This document shows positions 35,481-47,451 of a stretch of DNA of 64,000 nucleotides, in pieces. Position 1 is the stretch's first letter. Every line of letters begins with the position of its first letter. The stretch spans positions 12,233,731-12,297,730 of the forward strand of contig NC_041008.1 of NCBI RefSeq assembly GCF_004193775.1, given 5' to 3'. The DNA is from Glycine soja. Lineage: Eukaryota; Streptophyta; Magnoliopsida; Fabales; Fabaceae. Position numbers and translations under genes: made by a program. Under the pieces are notes generated by a model, which was not told the origin of the DNA, made no database searches, and was given only the letters and a program-made list of their open reading frames with translations.

Positions 35481-35500
35481 GTTGGTTTCTATCGGACATG

Positions 35501-36535
35501 CCAAGGAGTTAACAACTCCTGAATGTTTGCCTTTTGTGTTTTTTATTTTGTCATGAGCTCATTTAAATGGATGGAGTATTTGGACATATATGCTATTTGG
35601 TTGTGTATTAAACCAAATCTGCATTCACCTTTAACTGAATTAAACAAAATCCAATGTGCAGTATGTTATATTCCATTATGGTATATGCATATTTAATTTA
35701 AGTGGCCTTAGTTAAAAGATAAAATAAAAAATATAAACAAAAAAGTCACAAGGGTAAAATAGACATTTTACAAATATTCCATTTATTTTTTTAATTTTAT
35801 TACTTATCACATAACTTTAACTCAAAACTTTTAACTTTTTTCTTCTTTCTTATATCAACACCAAACAATCTCACTTTCCACTTTTTTTTTTCCTTTTCTT
35901 TCCTCACAATTGAACATACCCTTAGCAATAGGATGTCATGTGTATATTAGTTATTCCCACTTCAAGGTGGTTGACCTTCGTCCAAATGGAGTCTAAGATC
36001 TTGACGGATTATATGTTTCCTTATCTACCCATGTGAAAAGCGTTATTCTCAGCCCCAATGTCCTCCATGGCTAATATCTCTTATCTTTTCACTTGACTAT
36101 TCCAACCCCTTACCTTGACTTGCTCAACATGAAGGTGGAGATGCAACAGTATTTTTGAAACACTACCTCAGTCCCTCATTCATGTTTGTCGTATGATCCA
36201 CCTATCCGGGATAGAAATCTACTTATTCCATCCACAAATATGCACCAAAGATTCTAGAAATAATAGCATTGGTGAGAAGCAATTGAAATTTGTCACTTAC
36301 ATGTATGCCACATGATTCTAATAGTGACGTAGATACTTTGGCTGGTTATGGTGTGTGTTCAAATGTTTTGGAGCAAAGATGCGACTCTCTTCTTGATGTC
36401 ATCATAGAGAAACTTATGAAAGTCTCCCTCATGGTGTCTTAATCTTTTTCTATTCATACTTCAGGAAAAAATGATTTAATTTGCCATATGTTTTTTTGTT
36501 ACTTTTTTTGTATTCATACTTCACAATCATTTGAT
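35501..36535. other. AT-rich intergenic DNA
   Basis: No gene, repeat or RNA recognised. 35930-36440 is less AT-rich and may be a decayed unknown sequence. Confidence 0.4.
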
Positions 36536-36538
36536 TTA

Positions 36539-36955
36539 GGGTGAGTTTGTTTAAGCTTATTTTTTTTAAAAAAATAAGTGCTTTTTAACCAAAATAAGCA
36601 ATTCTATGACTTTCTTATATTTTTGGACCAATTTGTTTAAATTTATTTATTGAAATAAACACTTATTTTAATAAAATAGGCATTCTTTTATTTTTTTAAT
36701 GTATTCACCTAAATTACTTTTACTTTAAAAAATAGTTTTTTTGCTTATTTTAAGAGGCAAATCCTATTTGCTTCTTAAAAAAACCCTTATTTTAAAGTTT
36801 TTTTTTTAAAATTTAAACAAACTTACCTCTATGCGCTGCTTTGACCTAATAAATAATTTTTTGTTTTTTTAAGAAACAAATCCTATCTGTTTCTTTAAGA
36901 AGCATTTTATATAAAAAGTGCTATTTTTTTTGTAAAAGTTTAAACAAATCCACCC
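36539..36955. mobile_element. Tourist-like MITE 1
   Basis: 417 bp. The left end GGGTGAGTTTGTTTAAGCTT is inverted at the right end (AAGTTTAAACAAATCCACCC). TTA on both sides (36536-36538 and 36956-36958) fits the 3-bp target duplication of PIF/Harbinger MITEs. There is no coding and the interior is AT-rich with self-complementary stretches. Confidence 0.75.
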
Positions 36956-37056
36956 TTAATCTTCTCAACTAAATTAATCAATTTTTTAATCCTAATAAAT
37001 CATTTAATTGGTACTTATAATAATTGATATTATACTAATATTATAAAAGGAGTTTA

Positions 37057-37379
37057 GAGCATTTCCAAAGTTGGTTGCCCGCTTATTCTAAGACACAATT
37101 GCCTAAATATTTTTATCATTGGATGTGATCTATATGTCATATTAAGTTGTTTAGAATTAAGTTTGAGTTGCTTATATAAGCAACAATTTTTTATGAAAAA
37201 AAATATTTTCTAACATTCAAGGATCATTTAATAGGATAATTTAAGACTTGTTTAAAATTATATCATTGGTGAAAAATATATATGAGTTGTTTACCTATGA
37301 TGTAACATTGTATGGATCAATTAACATAAGATAAAGAACTCAAAATAAATTGTTTAAATTACATCCATTAGAGATGTTC
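37057..37379. mobile_element. Tourist-like MITE 2
   Basis: 323 bp. Left end GAGCATTTCCAAAG, right end the imperfect inverse of GAACATCTCTAATGG, TTA on both sides (37054-37056 and 37380-37382). No coding. It lies about 0.5 kb upstream of the RGG gene start codon. Confidence 0.65.
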
Positions 37380-37720
37380 TTAGTTCAATTGATTCAATAG
37401 TGAATAGGTTTTTTTTTTTTTTTAAATTTCACACTTGAATACAAATGGTTATGGATAAAAAAATACTAATACACACATACTAGACTCAATATATTTATTT
37501 TAAAAAAAATTAGGTCACAAATTAATTTGTGAAGTCAAAAATAAATTTCAAACTAAAAAAAAGACAAATAAAAATAAAATAATGTGGGAATTGCACGAGG
37601 TTTTGTAAGCAAACACTGCCAAGCGAAGCAAGCTAAGTCCCAAAACACAAATAAATTGAGCACATAAGAGATTAGGTTAGTGTCACTCTTTCGCCTCTCC
37701 CTCTGTCTCTCCCCTGCGGC

Positions 37721-37730
37721 TAGGGTTTTG
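37721..37730 (+). promoter_or_regulatory. Telo-box in a pyrimidine-rich leader
   Basis: TAGGGTTTTG, the inverse of the AAACCCTA telo-box, lies in a C/T-rich stretch (37685-37795) just before the RGG-protein gene. This combination is common in plant genes for translation-related proteins. No clear TATA box was seen. Confidence 0.5.
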
Positions 37731-37811
37731 TCTTTCACTCACTCTCTTTCTTTCTCCGTTCTTCCTTTTTCTCTCATTTCCCTTCTCTTTCGATCTGAAT
37801 AATAATCAACC

Positions 37812-37832
37812 ATGGAACCGTCGCTGAGTTAA
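37812..37832 (+). CDS. Upstream ORF in the RGG-protein leader
   Basis: ATG in good context (ACCATGG) opens a 6-codon frame, MEPSLS, ending in TAA 84 nt before the main ATG. If the transcript starts upstream (as the leader suggests), it could lower or tune translation of the main frame. The peptide itself is not recognised. Confidence 0.45.
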   Translation: MEPSLS

Positions 37833-37916
37833 CCCTTTTTTCTACGCCGAGAGAGAAAGTAGCGGTTTGTTGTTTGGGGTTTTTATTTTCCTGAGAAGGG
37901 TTTGTTGTGTTTGGAG

Positions 37917-40900
37917 ATGGCGACTGCGAATCCCTTTGATTTGTTGGGTGACGACGCCGAGGACCCCTCGCAGTTGATCGCGGCGGAGCAGCTCAAGGCC
38001 GCGGCGGCCGCGGCCACGGCGCCGCCCAAGAAAGACCAGGCCAAGCCCGGAGCTCGTGGCGGCGCGCCGGCCCAGTTGCCGTCGAAGCCCCTCCCTCCCT
38101 CTCAGGCTGGTTAGTTTTCAAGGCTTCGATTTTTATTTCATTCTGTTTTTCATTTGTAGTTGAAAGTTTTGCTTTTTGTTCGTATATGTTTATCTGGGTC
38201 GTGAAATTTGTAGCTTTTTGTTGATGGTTAGTTTTCAAGGCTTCGATTTATTGCGTTGTTATTTTAAAAAAGATGTGGATTTTGGTTTTAGTTTGGTTCC
38301 TTTTTTATTCACCTTTTCATTTGTGAATGCAAATTTGCGTTTTTTCATATTTATTTATCTGGGTTGTAAAATTTATGGCTTTTGTTGAGATGGGGGTTAA
38401 GATTTGTTGTTTTAGAAAAGATTTTTGTTATTTTTGGGTGTTAATTGTTTCTTGATGGTGGTGGTTTGTTGTATAGACTCTTTTGCTTTTAGTTTTTTGG
38501 ACAAAAAAAAAGGCTGTTTCATATAAAAAAAAGTTTTCATGAGTATTTATTTTTTATTAGTTTTTTTTTTGGTGGTGTACGAGAGATTAGTGGGAATACG
38601 ATGCTTTTTCTGTGTTACATATGCGGTTGAGCTTGCTTTAGTTGTTGTCTGTTTGTTTGAAACATGCAATAGGTCTCTGATTGCTTAAATCTTGGTTTTT
38701 GGGTAGAAGTTGCAGTTCAATTAAAAACCTCAGTGAGAAATCTGTTCAAATATTTTTTTCTTATTGATCCCCCTGTTTTTATTTGTAATGTGGTATAGCA
38801 TAACTAGAATTGAAAGATGATTAGTATTAGTATATTTATACTTTCAGCGTTTGAACGTTTGTTGAGTTTATTTTGACATGTTTTTGTTGGTACCTTGATT
38901 CCTGAATGACCATTGCATTGATGATATTCCTTGTGTTGCTATTCTCATGTATTTTTTTTTCTTGTCTTATAGTGAGGGAGGCTAAAAATGAAACTTCTTA
39001 CGGCAGCCGTGGAGGTGGCCGAGGAGGTGGAAGAGGATTTGGACGTGGTCGTGGTGGTGGTGGCGGCTTTGGCCGCGATTTTTCCAATGATGACAACTCA
39101 TCAGCCCCTGCTAATCAAGGATCTTTTGAAGGGGATTCTGGGAATCACTCAGAAAGACGTGGTTATGGTGGACCTCGTGGGCCCTACCGTGGTGGTGGTG
39201 GTGGTCGCGGTCGTCGTGGAGGTTTTACCAACGGTGAAGTTGGTGAAGAAGGACGCCCAAGAAGAGCATTTGAACACCACAGTGGGACTGGACGAGGGTA
39301 ACATTATAACCAACTAACATTTCTTTCTTGAACTTCTGTTTCTATATATAATGATATCAATTGTTCCATTTGCAGAAATGAATTCAAACGGGATGGCTCT
39401 GGACGTGGGAACTGGGGTACACAGAATGATGACATTGCTGTGTAAGCAATTCTTTGTATTCATAATTTTAATAATAATGAAGTTCAGATCAAAATATTCA
39501 TAAAAGAGTCTCATGTTTTCAATTGACAGTTATTGATGATTTCATTTATTTTTCCTTTTGATGTTATTTCATAGGGTTACTGAGGAAGTGGTGAATGAAA
39601 CTGAAAAGAATTTTGCTGATGAGAAGCCTGCAGGCGAGGAAGATGCACCTGAAGGAAACAAGGACTGTCCTGCCAATGAAAATGAAGAAAAGGAGCCTGA
39701 GGACAAGGTGAATGCCTCTTGTGAATGAATGATGGATCATTCAGATTAAGCTTTGATTGTCTGTTAACTGAATTTTGTTGGCTGCTTTATTTACTTGGAA
39801 GAATCTGTCAGTCTTTTTCTTGATGATGAATTGTTTAGTCTATAACATTGCTTTACATTTTGGAAAATGTATAGACTTGGGGCTTCAATTGCATTTACTA
39901 TTCTTGCTCGTATGCGGCATGCTTTTAGTGGGTTATGTTTGAAATTTATATTCTCTAGGTTATTGTTCATCCTTTGCTAAATGGAATTTAAACTGTTTTG
40001 TAGGAGATGACACTGGAAGAGTATGAGAAGGTGCTGGAAGAGAAAAGAAAGGCCCTGCAGGCACAAAAAACTGAAGTAAGAAAGGTGGACATCAAGGAGT
40101 TTGCATCCATGCAGCCACTGTCTAACAAGAAAGAAAATGATGAGATCTTTATTAAATTGGTGAGAATTTCTGGCCTCACTTTTGCCCTTAATTTGTAATC
40201 ATTTTTATATTAATTTATTAATGTTGCCTAACGATGTTTATATTTCTTTCCAGGGATCTGACAAGGATAAACGCAAAGATGCTCTAGAGAAGGAGGAGAA
40301 GTCTAAGAAGGTGTGACTTTGTGACATTTTTGTCTTTAATTACTTTGTATTAAGCTCCATGAATAACCAATTTCTTCTCCTAACGTGTGAAAAAAACCTG
40401 CCTCCAATATTTATAATTTGTAAGGTTATTAGTTGCTTCTATTCTAACCTTTTACCATTTTGGTGGCCTAACAAACAGAAATTTAATTTAGTAACCCCAT
40501 TTCAAAACACCAAATTTGAGGTGTAAAGTCTTTTAGTACTTAATTTGGTGTTTTGTGGTATTTGGAAGATGCTGTAAAACATTTGATGATAACAGATGAC
40601 AGAAAGTGATAAAAAAATTATGCAAGTTAAGAAACATTAAGCTGTTCAGCTTTTCCATACTGGAAGTAACCCATTTCTCTGTATGATGACCTGGACATGC
40701 TGATTAGCCTTGATGTTTTGGATCTAATCCTAATTGTTTTTTCTTGTGATTATTGTGGTAGTTTGGTCAGTTGTTACAGTGAAGAGATTCATATGCCATT
40801 ATCCAACTTTCATATTTCATTTTTGTTTTGAAATTAAAGGTTCATAATGACAACCACACCATGTTTGGTTTTGTAGTTATGCTAGCTTGATGATTTACCC

Positions 40901-41606
40901 AAGTGTGTTGTATGTTGATATTGATATTGGTTCCCTCAAGACTATTATTGTCTGTCTGGATTATGTTTTTAGTCATAATTTGTTTTGTCACTTATTATGG
41001 CAAATGAAATATAAGTGATAAATGTTGTTTTGCCTTGTAGATTTAAATGAGACATTTTTCTGTGAATTATGTATGTACTGTGGTTCTTATCCACTTCATA
41101 ATATAAACTGATTTTATCCTACCCCCTTCATATGATCTTGTGACCTTAGTAATCAATTATCAGAAATCAAATTCAGTGTTATGAAAAGCTTATATTTAAT
41201 AACTATTTTGTTTCCATGTGCCCTGGTTCTATTGTTCATTTTCATTCCACTTGTATTAGTTTGTATGTTTTTTTTTTCTTATGACATTTAAATTATATCC
41301 ACTTGTGCTTCTTAAAAGGATTTTAACAATGAATTGTCATCCTTCACGTCTCGCTCTATTAATTTTATTTGCACATTTTCTGCTGGTTCTCCTAACTTTG
41401 TTTTTTAAATGGACTTTTCATATTCTTAGTCTGTCAACATCACTGAGTTTCTGAAGCCAGCTGAAGGGGAAAGGTACTACTCTGGTGGGCGCGGTCGGGG
41501 ACGTGGCCGTGGTTCTAGAGGAGGTTACAGTGGAAATGCATACAGCAATGTTCCAGCTCCATCAATTGAGGATCCCGGGCAATTCCCAACCTTGAGTGGC
41601 AAGTGA
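37917..41606 (+). CDS. RGG-repeat mRNA-binding protein, HABP4/SERBP1 family (RGGA-like)
   Basis: Seven coding exons with GT/AG borders: 37917-38109, 38973-39297, 39376-39441, 39575-39707, 40004-40159, 40254-40310, 41430-41606. Together they give 1107 nt, 368 residues, and phases agree at every junction. N-terminus MATANPFDLLGDDAEDPSQL is the conserved family start. Residues about 75-100 and 135-150 are RGG boxes (SRGGGRGGGRGFGRGRGG). The HABP4/PAI-RBP1 region includes GRGNWGTQNDD and LEEYEKVLEEKRKALQ. A second RGG stretch (GGRGRGRGRGSRGG) precedes the C-terminus DPGQFPTLSGK. Family members bind RNA and ribosomes in nucleus and cytoplasm, and Arabidopsis RGGA is linked to salt and drought responses. 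Intron 1 (863 bp) and intron 6 (1119 bp) are long. The start is the first ATG in frame with the family start. No lesion seen. Confidence 0.92.
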
Positions 41607-42214
41607 GGTTTTCCAGAACCCTTCTGACATTTCCCTGTCCTTTTTTGTCAATTTTGGGTTCTCTGATTTGGACTTGAGCAGGAAAAAAACTTTGGTAGTT
41701 GGATTTCCTGAATTAGAAAGGTTATTATTTTGACTTCTATGCCTTAAAATGTAAATTTAGGTTGTTCTTCATACGTTGTAGCCTTTTCTTGTGTTTTTCT
41801 GTTACTATGGTTCGACACTCTGGGGGGGTTATATGGTGGCGGATAAGACATAAATGTTGTTGAGTTTCGTTTTATTTATAGATTGAATTCTCAGTTTTGA
41901 TTTGAAATTTGGGTTATATATATGCCCTTTATAATTCTAGTCAGAACAGTTATGGGTTATATATACCCTTGATATATGGACAAGTTTTTTCTTCAAAAAC
42001 CTGTGGTGGTATGGCACCCCATAAGGGTGCATAATATGAAATTTCAATGGCATTGTCGTATATGCTTTGCCGGCTTTTAAAGAAGTGAAATTTATGAAGT
42101 TGAAAATGAATCTCTTTCCAAGTTGAGCTGATGCTCTTGAAAATGAATCTCTTTCCTATTTATATGATCCAATGGCTTAATTCACTAAGATTAAAAAAGT
42201 AAATTTAGTTGATA
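41607..42214 (+). other. RGG-protein 3' UTR and downstream flank
   Basis: No gene. The first ~340 bp are T-rich and probably the 3' UTR; the polyadenylation site cannot be fixed by eye. Confidence 0.4.
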
Positions 42215-42222
42215 ACAATAAA

Positions 42223-43275
42223 TAGGGATGGGTAAGCAGGTCGGTCCGTCTTGCATAAGGTTCGTTCGCATAAGTCCGCATTGGCAGCGGACCGGGCTAG
42301 TCCGCTCTGTTTTTTACACGGATCAAATAAATTAGTCTTCTCCCGTCCTGTGGATCCCGTGGGTCAAATGAGCCCATTCGTAGGTCTAATTTTAAAAGAA
42401 TTTTAATTTTAATAAAAATATAATTTAATCAAATTAAGTTTTATATAGATGTATATAAAATCTTTATAATTAGTCAATTATATTAATAAAATAATGTCTT
42501 AACAAAAGAAAATCTAAAATATAAAATTTAAACATCTTCAACAAATGATTTCATATTTAAAGTAGCTTGAGCCTTTTCTATTTTCATATTTATGAGTACA
42601 ATAATAATGAATCAGTTTCAACAAAAATAGGATAAAAATAAATTTTAGAGAGACAAGAGATGTATTTTGCGTGGTGGTGCGGTGGTGAGAAAGTTGAGAC
42701 CGTAACTGCGTGAGTGAGTCGCCTTGTTTTTTAATACAATCATGATGTCAGTTATTTTTTATAATAAAAATATATTAAAATATCTTTAAAAATATTTATT
42801 TAATAATTATTTAGTTTAAATGTCAAGAATTTATATTTTTACTGACTTGTAGATATGAAAAAGATAAATTAAAAGAAAAAAAGATCGAAAAAAGATCAAA
42901 AAGAAAAATTCTTAGCATGTTATCATTTATCTTTTTTTATCTTAAGCTTTTATTTCCGTTATCTTTTATTTTTCTTATCTTATCCTTTTTTATCTTTATC
43001 ATCTTTTAATTTAAATATTTTATTTTTATCTTTAAATCTTTATCTTATCTAATATATTTCTTTATCTGTTATTTTAAAAGAAAAGTTTAAAGTGATCAAA
43101 TCTAATGCGGGCTGCGGGTAACCCGCGGACTCCGCGGGTCAAACCTGCATAGTCTCAAGTTAAGCGGGACGGACCAAAAAATATGACATAATCATATACG
43201 TTTAAAAGTCGTAACCTACGCGGACCGCGGACCCTGCGGGCCAGTCCATGGACCTGGTCTATTTACCCACCTCTA
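42223..43275. mobile_element. Non-autonomous hAT element, 1053 bp
   Basis: The termini TAGGGATGGGTAA and TTACCCACCTCTA are imperfect inverted repeats, flanked by a perfect 8-bp duplication ACAATAAA (42215-42222 and 43276-43283). Both outer ~150 bp are GC-rich with GCGGACC/GGTCCGC-type inverted motifs, while the interior is AT-rich. There is no transposase frame. 8-bp duplications and TAGNG-type ends are hAT features. Confidence 0.85.
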
Positions 43276-43283
43276 ACAATAAA

Positions 43284-46200
43284 TGTTATAAATTTATTTA
43301 TTTTTAAAAAAATATCATTGTCATTAATGCTTCTCTTTCTTTTAAATGCATGTTAATATAACCTTTCTCTTATTTAATTAGAGGTATTTTTAGTCTACAA
43401 ATAATTAATGCATGAGGCATTATGTATTGTATAAAGGAATAAATAAGTTTAAAAAGTTGGGTTTTTATAAATAGGAACAGAGCAAGTAACACGTTTTGCA
43501 ATCTTTAAAACACTAATTTTTTTAACACCATTTTGATCAAGTTTTATTGAGTCGCACAGTTTGGGATTTTACATGATGTTTTGGTTTAAACTAAATTAGT
43601 AGTTAAGAGTGTTGTTAGTTTTGATATTGAGGTAAACCTCATGTCACACAATTTCATTTTCCCAAAGTAGATGGATCAGGTAGAGAACAAGTTTTCAATG
43701 CACGTGGAAGCCTTTAATTCTGCCATTTTTTTTATGGTTCTGGTCTCAACTAAACCTTAGTTTATGGGTACTTTTCCTCCTAAGAACCAATGGTTTCTTG
43801 TCACCCATTGAAACCGTGTGCGTAATATAAAATTGCTGGTTTGTAAAGAACTAAAATTCAAGTTGAAAACGAATAGTAATATATTTGCAACGTGATCTAT
43901 AAGGCTCTTTAGAAGTGGAACAAGCAGTTTTTGTGTGCGTTTCTTTAGATTTGACTTAATAGGAATTACCTAAACACTTCATCATTTTCGTTATCCGTTT
44001 TCTGTGCGTTGTATAATCGAACATAAAAAATTGATAAATTGGAAGCGAACAACCTCGCAAGACTGCAAAGACTTTAAGATTTGAAGGTGTTGTTGAAGGA
44101 CAAAATACGAAAAACATTATAGTCGAACATGAGTTTGATTCATCCTTGAATGAGCTCCAGTAAATGTAGGTCAAAATTTTGTATGGTTTTACAGGTTAAA
44201 ATATCAATATATCCAAGAACAATTTTAATCTATGGACAGTTTTGAACACTCAATTTTTTTTTTCATTTTTTCTTCAATTATTAAAATTGACATGGGATTC
44301 CTCAAGACACACACGTAGTTTATTTATTTTATGATTTTTTGTTTAACAAAGATGAAAGAGAAAATTTTAAACAAAAGATACTAAAATATGCAATAGTAGA
44401 TATATTGAATTTCACTTTTTTTCTTTCTCGAGATTATAATGTTCTACAGTCTACTCTATTTTAATCTAACAAAAAAAAAATTATTAGTCATAGTGAGAAA
44501 TTATGAACTAATCTCTTATAATAGTTCTTTTCTCTTCAATTTCTAAGGTCCTTGAAAACTAATTTTTAACTTCACATTATTGATTTTTAAACTTTAGTAA
44601 ATAAATGGTATTTTAAACGCTTATTATCAACTTTGGAACTTCACTTGATTTTTATTTTATAAAAAAAATTCAGAGTTGACAATAGAACTTTAAACTAATT
44701 ATCAATTCCGGTGAGTTTTTTTATATTAAAATGAATTAAGTTGCAGCATATATGATCTTTTATGGGAGATAAATGCAATTTTAAAAATAAAAAGATTATG
44801 CGGAGAGGGGCGGATTTTGATTTCTTTCTTTCTCTCTTTTTTGATATCAAAATTGATCTTTATGTGTTGCTGGATTTGTTTTCTTCTAATTAAAATTGAT
44901 TTTTTTTCCTGACCTGACAAGGGAGGAAATTTGGTTTTTTTTTTCCCATTAAAATTTGAATTTATTTGCTAATCTGGCTATCGTTGTACAACTTGTTGCA
45001 TGAATAGCGTTACTCCAATGAAAATAACTCAAACTTATTATTTGTAATCTTAAAAAATTGTCATGAAATTATAATTCTGATTCAAGAGAATTCTAAACAT
45101 AAAAAATTCAAATGTCAAATTCTACTAATTATATACTAAATTTAGCCAAGTCTTCTCTGTCTCTAAGGCCCACTGGATTGTTTTCTAGTTGAAAGCGCTG
45201 AATATGAAGGTGTCAGCTCCATGAACAGATAAAGGTAGAGTAAGTAAAACAAAGGAAAATATATGCTGAAGAGAAGTCTAATTATAATGACCTAAGAGAT
45301 GTCCCTTTTATAAAACTCAGAAACAGATGAGTATGTCCACGGGAATTTACAAATCAAGAGGTGGAAGATAACTTTATATAGAGTATTTTTTTTGTCCTCG
45401 GAAATTTAAGGAAAAAAATATCATTGCATACATAATTTATAGACAAATTCATTACGGAAGAGTCTTATAGTATTTCTTGATCTTTATATTTAGAAATGTG
45501 GTCCATGAAACCAAAAGCAAATATGAAAAGAAATATAATAACAGAAGATTCATGGATATACCCTTAATATTTAATGGGAATAAATAATTTCAAAATCACA
45601 AATAAAGTCTCCGATCTTTGTTAATTTTTCCTCAAATGAGTAATATTCGTTAGTTTTATAGAAGTGCACTTGACTACCAACATGATATTATATAGCTAAT
45701 AGATATAATATTATCCTCTAAGTATTAGATTAGGAGTTTAATTCTAGGTCTATGCAATTAAAAAATTATTCTAGAATGGTGCGATTAAAAAAAACATTCT
45801 AACAAGTATATTACGGAAGAGTATATATGGAAAAACAAGAAGAGTCACATAAATCCAAGTGCCTTCTCCATGTTAAAATCAGTCTAATAATGAGAAGGGA
45901 AGAAAGAAAAAGTCGCAATTTAATCTCTAATAAAAATTAATATTTTAACAATTAATGTGGATTAATCCTTTATTCTTGATTGATAAATATCCTAAGTTCA
46001 TTTAAAAAAAATACACTTGAGTCACTTCATTCTTTCTTTCTTTAGTCAAAGAAAATCATTAATTTCAGTTTAAATCCATATAAATTGTATTCTTTCTGTT
46101 GATTTAATATTTGTAAGGAATTAATTTTTTATGTGCCTTTCTTGTGACTTTCATAATCTATTTCTTTGGTCAATTATTTCACTTCTTATAGAATAGGTTG

Positions 46201-46789
46201 GGCGAATTTTGATAAAATGTTTTGGAGTATTTTTAATAAAAAAAAGTATGATACTCGTTTAAACTTTCCAATCTAAAAGTAACGCTTCTAATTGCCGGTT
46301 TTCGTTCATCTTTTACAATCAAAAGGCATAAAAGAAATTGATCTAGGATAATGGAAATGCATGAAACAAAACATGCAAATATATAAATAAATAAAACTTA
46401 ATTGAACGAAATTAAAATTTAAACTAATTGAGCAGTTGAATGTGTTTTTGCTTATGTTGAGAAAGAACCTAATCTAAGTCTACTATTTCGTAATTAGTGC
46501 ATGTTTGTATTAAAATTTAGAAACTTAAATAAGGATCAAAACTAAGTTTGTAAACTTAAATTTGCAAAAATATTCCAAATCTTGCTTTTTTAAAACTAAA
46601 ATTTTAGATAAAATTTGTCTCTCAAGTATTTTAGAATAATGACTTTAAACTGATTTTACTCTAAAACAAATATTATATAGGGACATACTAGTATTTGAAA
46701 GGAAAGGTTAAAATTGAGTATCAATATCAAAATCAACTTTTTGATCAGAGATTGCTTGATCATAATTATAAAAGTAGAGAGTTTGTCAA
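43284..46789. other. AT-rich intergenic DNA
   Basis: No supported gene, RNA or repeat. Open frames at 43956-44174 and 44726-44920 are short, AT-driven and unrecognised. Confidence 0.45.
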
Positions 46790-46988
46790 TGTTGTACAAT
46801 CGAGAGGGGTAAATACTGAAGAGATTTACACCAATGGACCATGAGTAACTACATAAGTGAACTTGACATCACACTTTAACTCAAAACCATACTGCTCAAG
46901 TTTATGGGTCATTCCTTCACTTATAAGGTGTTCAACCTTTCTCATTCCTACATGATGTAGCACTTCACCTCACACTTGTACTCTAACA
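46790..46988 (-). repeat. TRIM LTR (3' side of element)
   Basis: 199 bp, similar to 47253-47451. It shares TTTACACCAATG, TTCAACCTTTCTCATTC and CACACTTGTACTC. Confidence 0.85.
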
Positions 46989-47252
46989 ATCTTTCCCCTC
47001 AAGTGTGAGTCTCATCCATTTGGTAGTCTCCCCCTTGAGCGGAAGCCATTTTCATCCACAAGTATTTTCATGGTGGTGATTAAAGCCCCCATACTCTAGA
47101 TACTTTCATCGTTGCTCAACCCATGTGATACGCTACCTGGTCCCACAACCAAGAAGACTTTCAATACAAGGATCCTTAGACCAAGGATCCATCGCTGCCA
47201 TCTTACTCGTATGAGCCGGCTATCAAGTCGAATCCTTGGCTCTGATACCAAT

Positions 47253-47451
47253 TGTTATGTAACCAAGGGGGGTAAACACCGGGGATATTTACACCAATGA
47301 GCTATGAGCAACCACATAAGTGAACATGACACCACGCTTTAACCCAAAACCTTAAGGCTCAGGTTTACGAGTCTTTCCTTCACTTATATGGTATTCAACC
47401 TTTCTCATTCATACACGATATGAGACTTCACCCCACACTTGTACTCCAATA
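47253..47451 (-). repeat. TRIM LTR (5' side of element)
   Basis: 199 bp partner of 46790-46988, adjacent to the tRNA-Met-type primer site. Confidence 0.85.

Larger units (their letters stand above)
32180..35500 (+). mobile_element. Degenerate Athila-like Ty3/gypsy relic
   Basis: Plus-strand gag, protease and RT remnants follow in order, all broken by stops and frameshifts. The RT stops within about 20 codons after the thumb region (near 35480); RNase H and integrase are missing. No flanking LTR pair can be defined. The Ogre array lies directly upstream and may have inserted into its 5' end. Confidence 0.75.
46790..47451 (-). mobile_element. TRIM retrotransposon (662 bp)
   Basis: Two 199-bp direct repeats (46790-46988 and 47253-47451), each starting TGTT and ending near CTCYAAYA, flank 264 bp. 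On the minus strand the right repeat is followed by TTGGTATCAGAGCCAAGG, the initiator-Met-tRNA primer site. TTGAGGGGAAAGAT lies directly before the left repeat as a purine tract. No coding capacity: a terminal-repeat retrotransposon in miniature. The repeats differ at many sites, so it is old; no clear target duplication. Confidence 0.85.

Noticed and set aside
38906..39317. Two overlapping open frames in the RGG gene (131 and 109 codons)
   Set aside because: The first is exon 2 extended into intron 1 and the second is the wrong frame of exon 2; the spliced model with consistent phases replaces both.
47240..47256. tRNA-Met-like sequence as a tRNA gene
   Set aside because: Only the 3' complementary stretch of the tRNA is present and it lies at an LTR edge; it is a primer-binding site.
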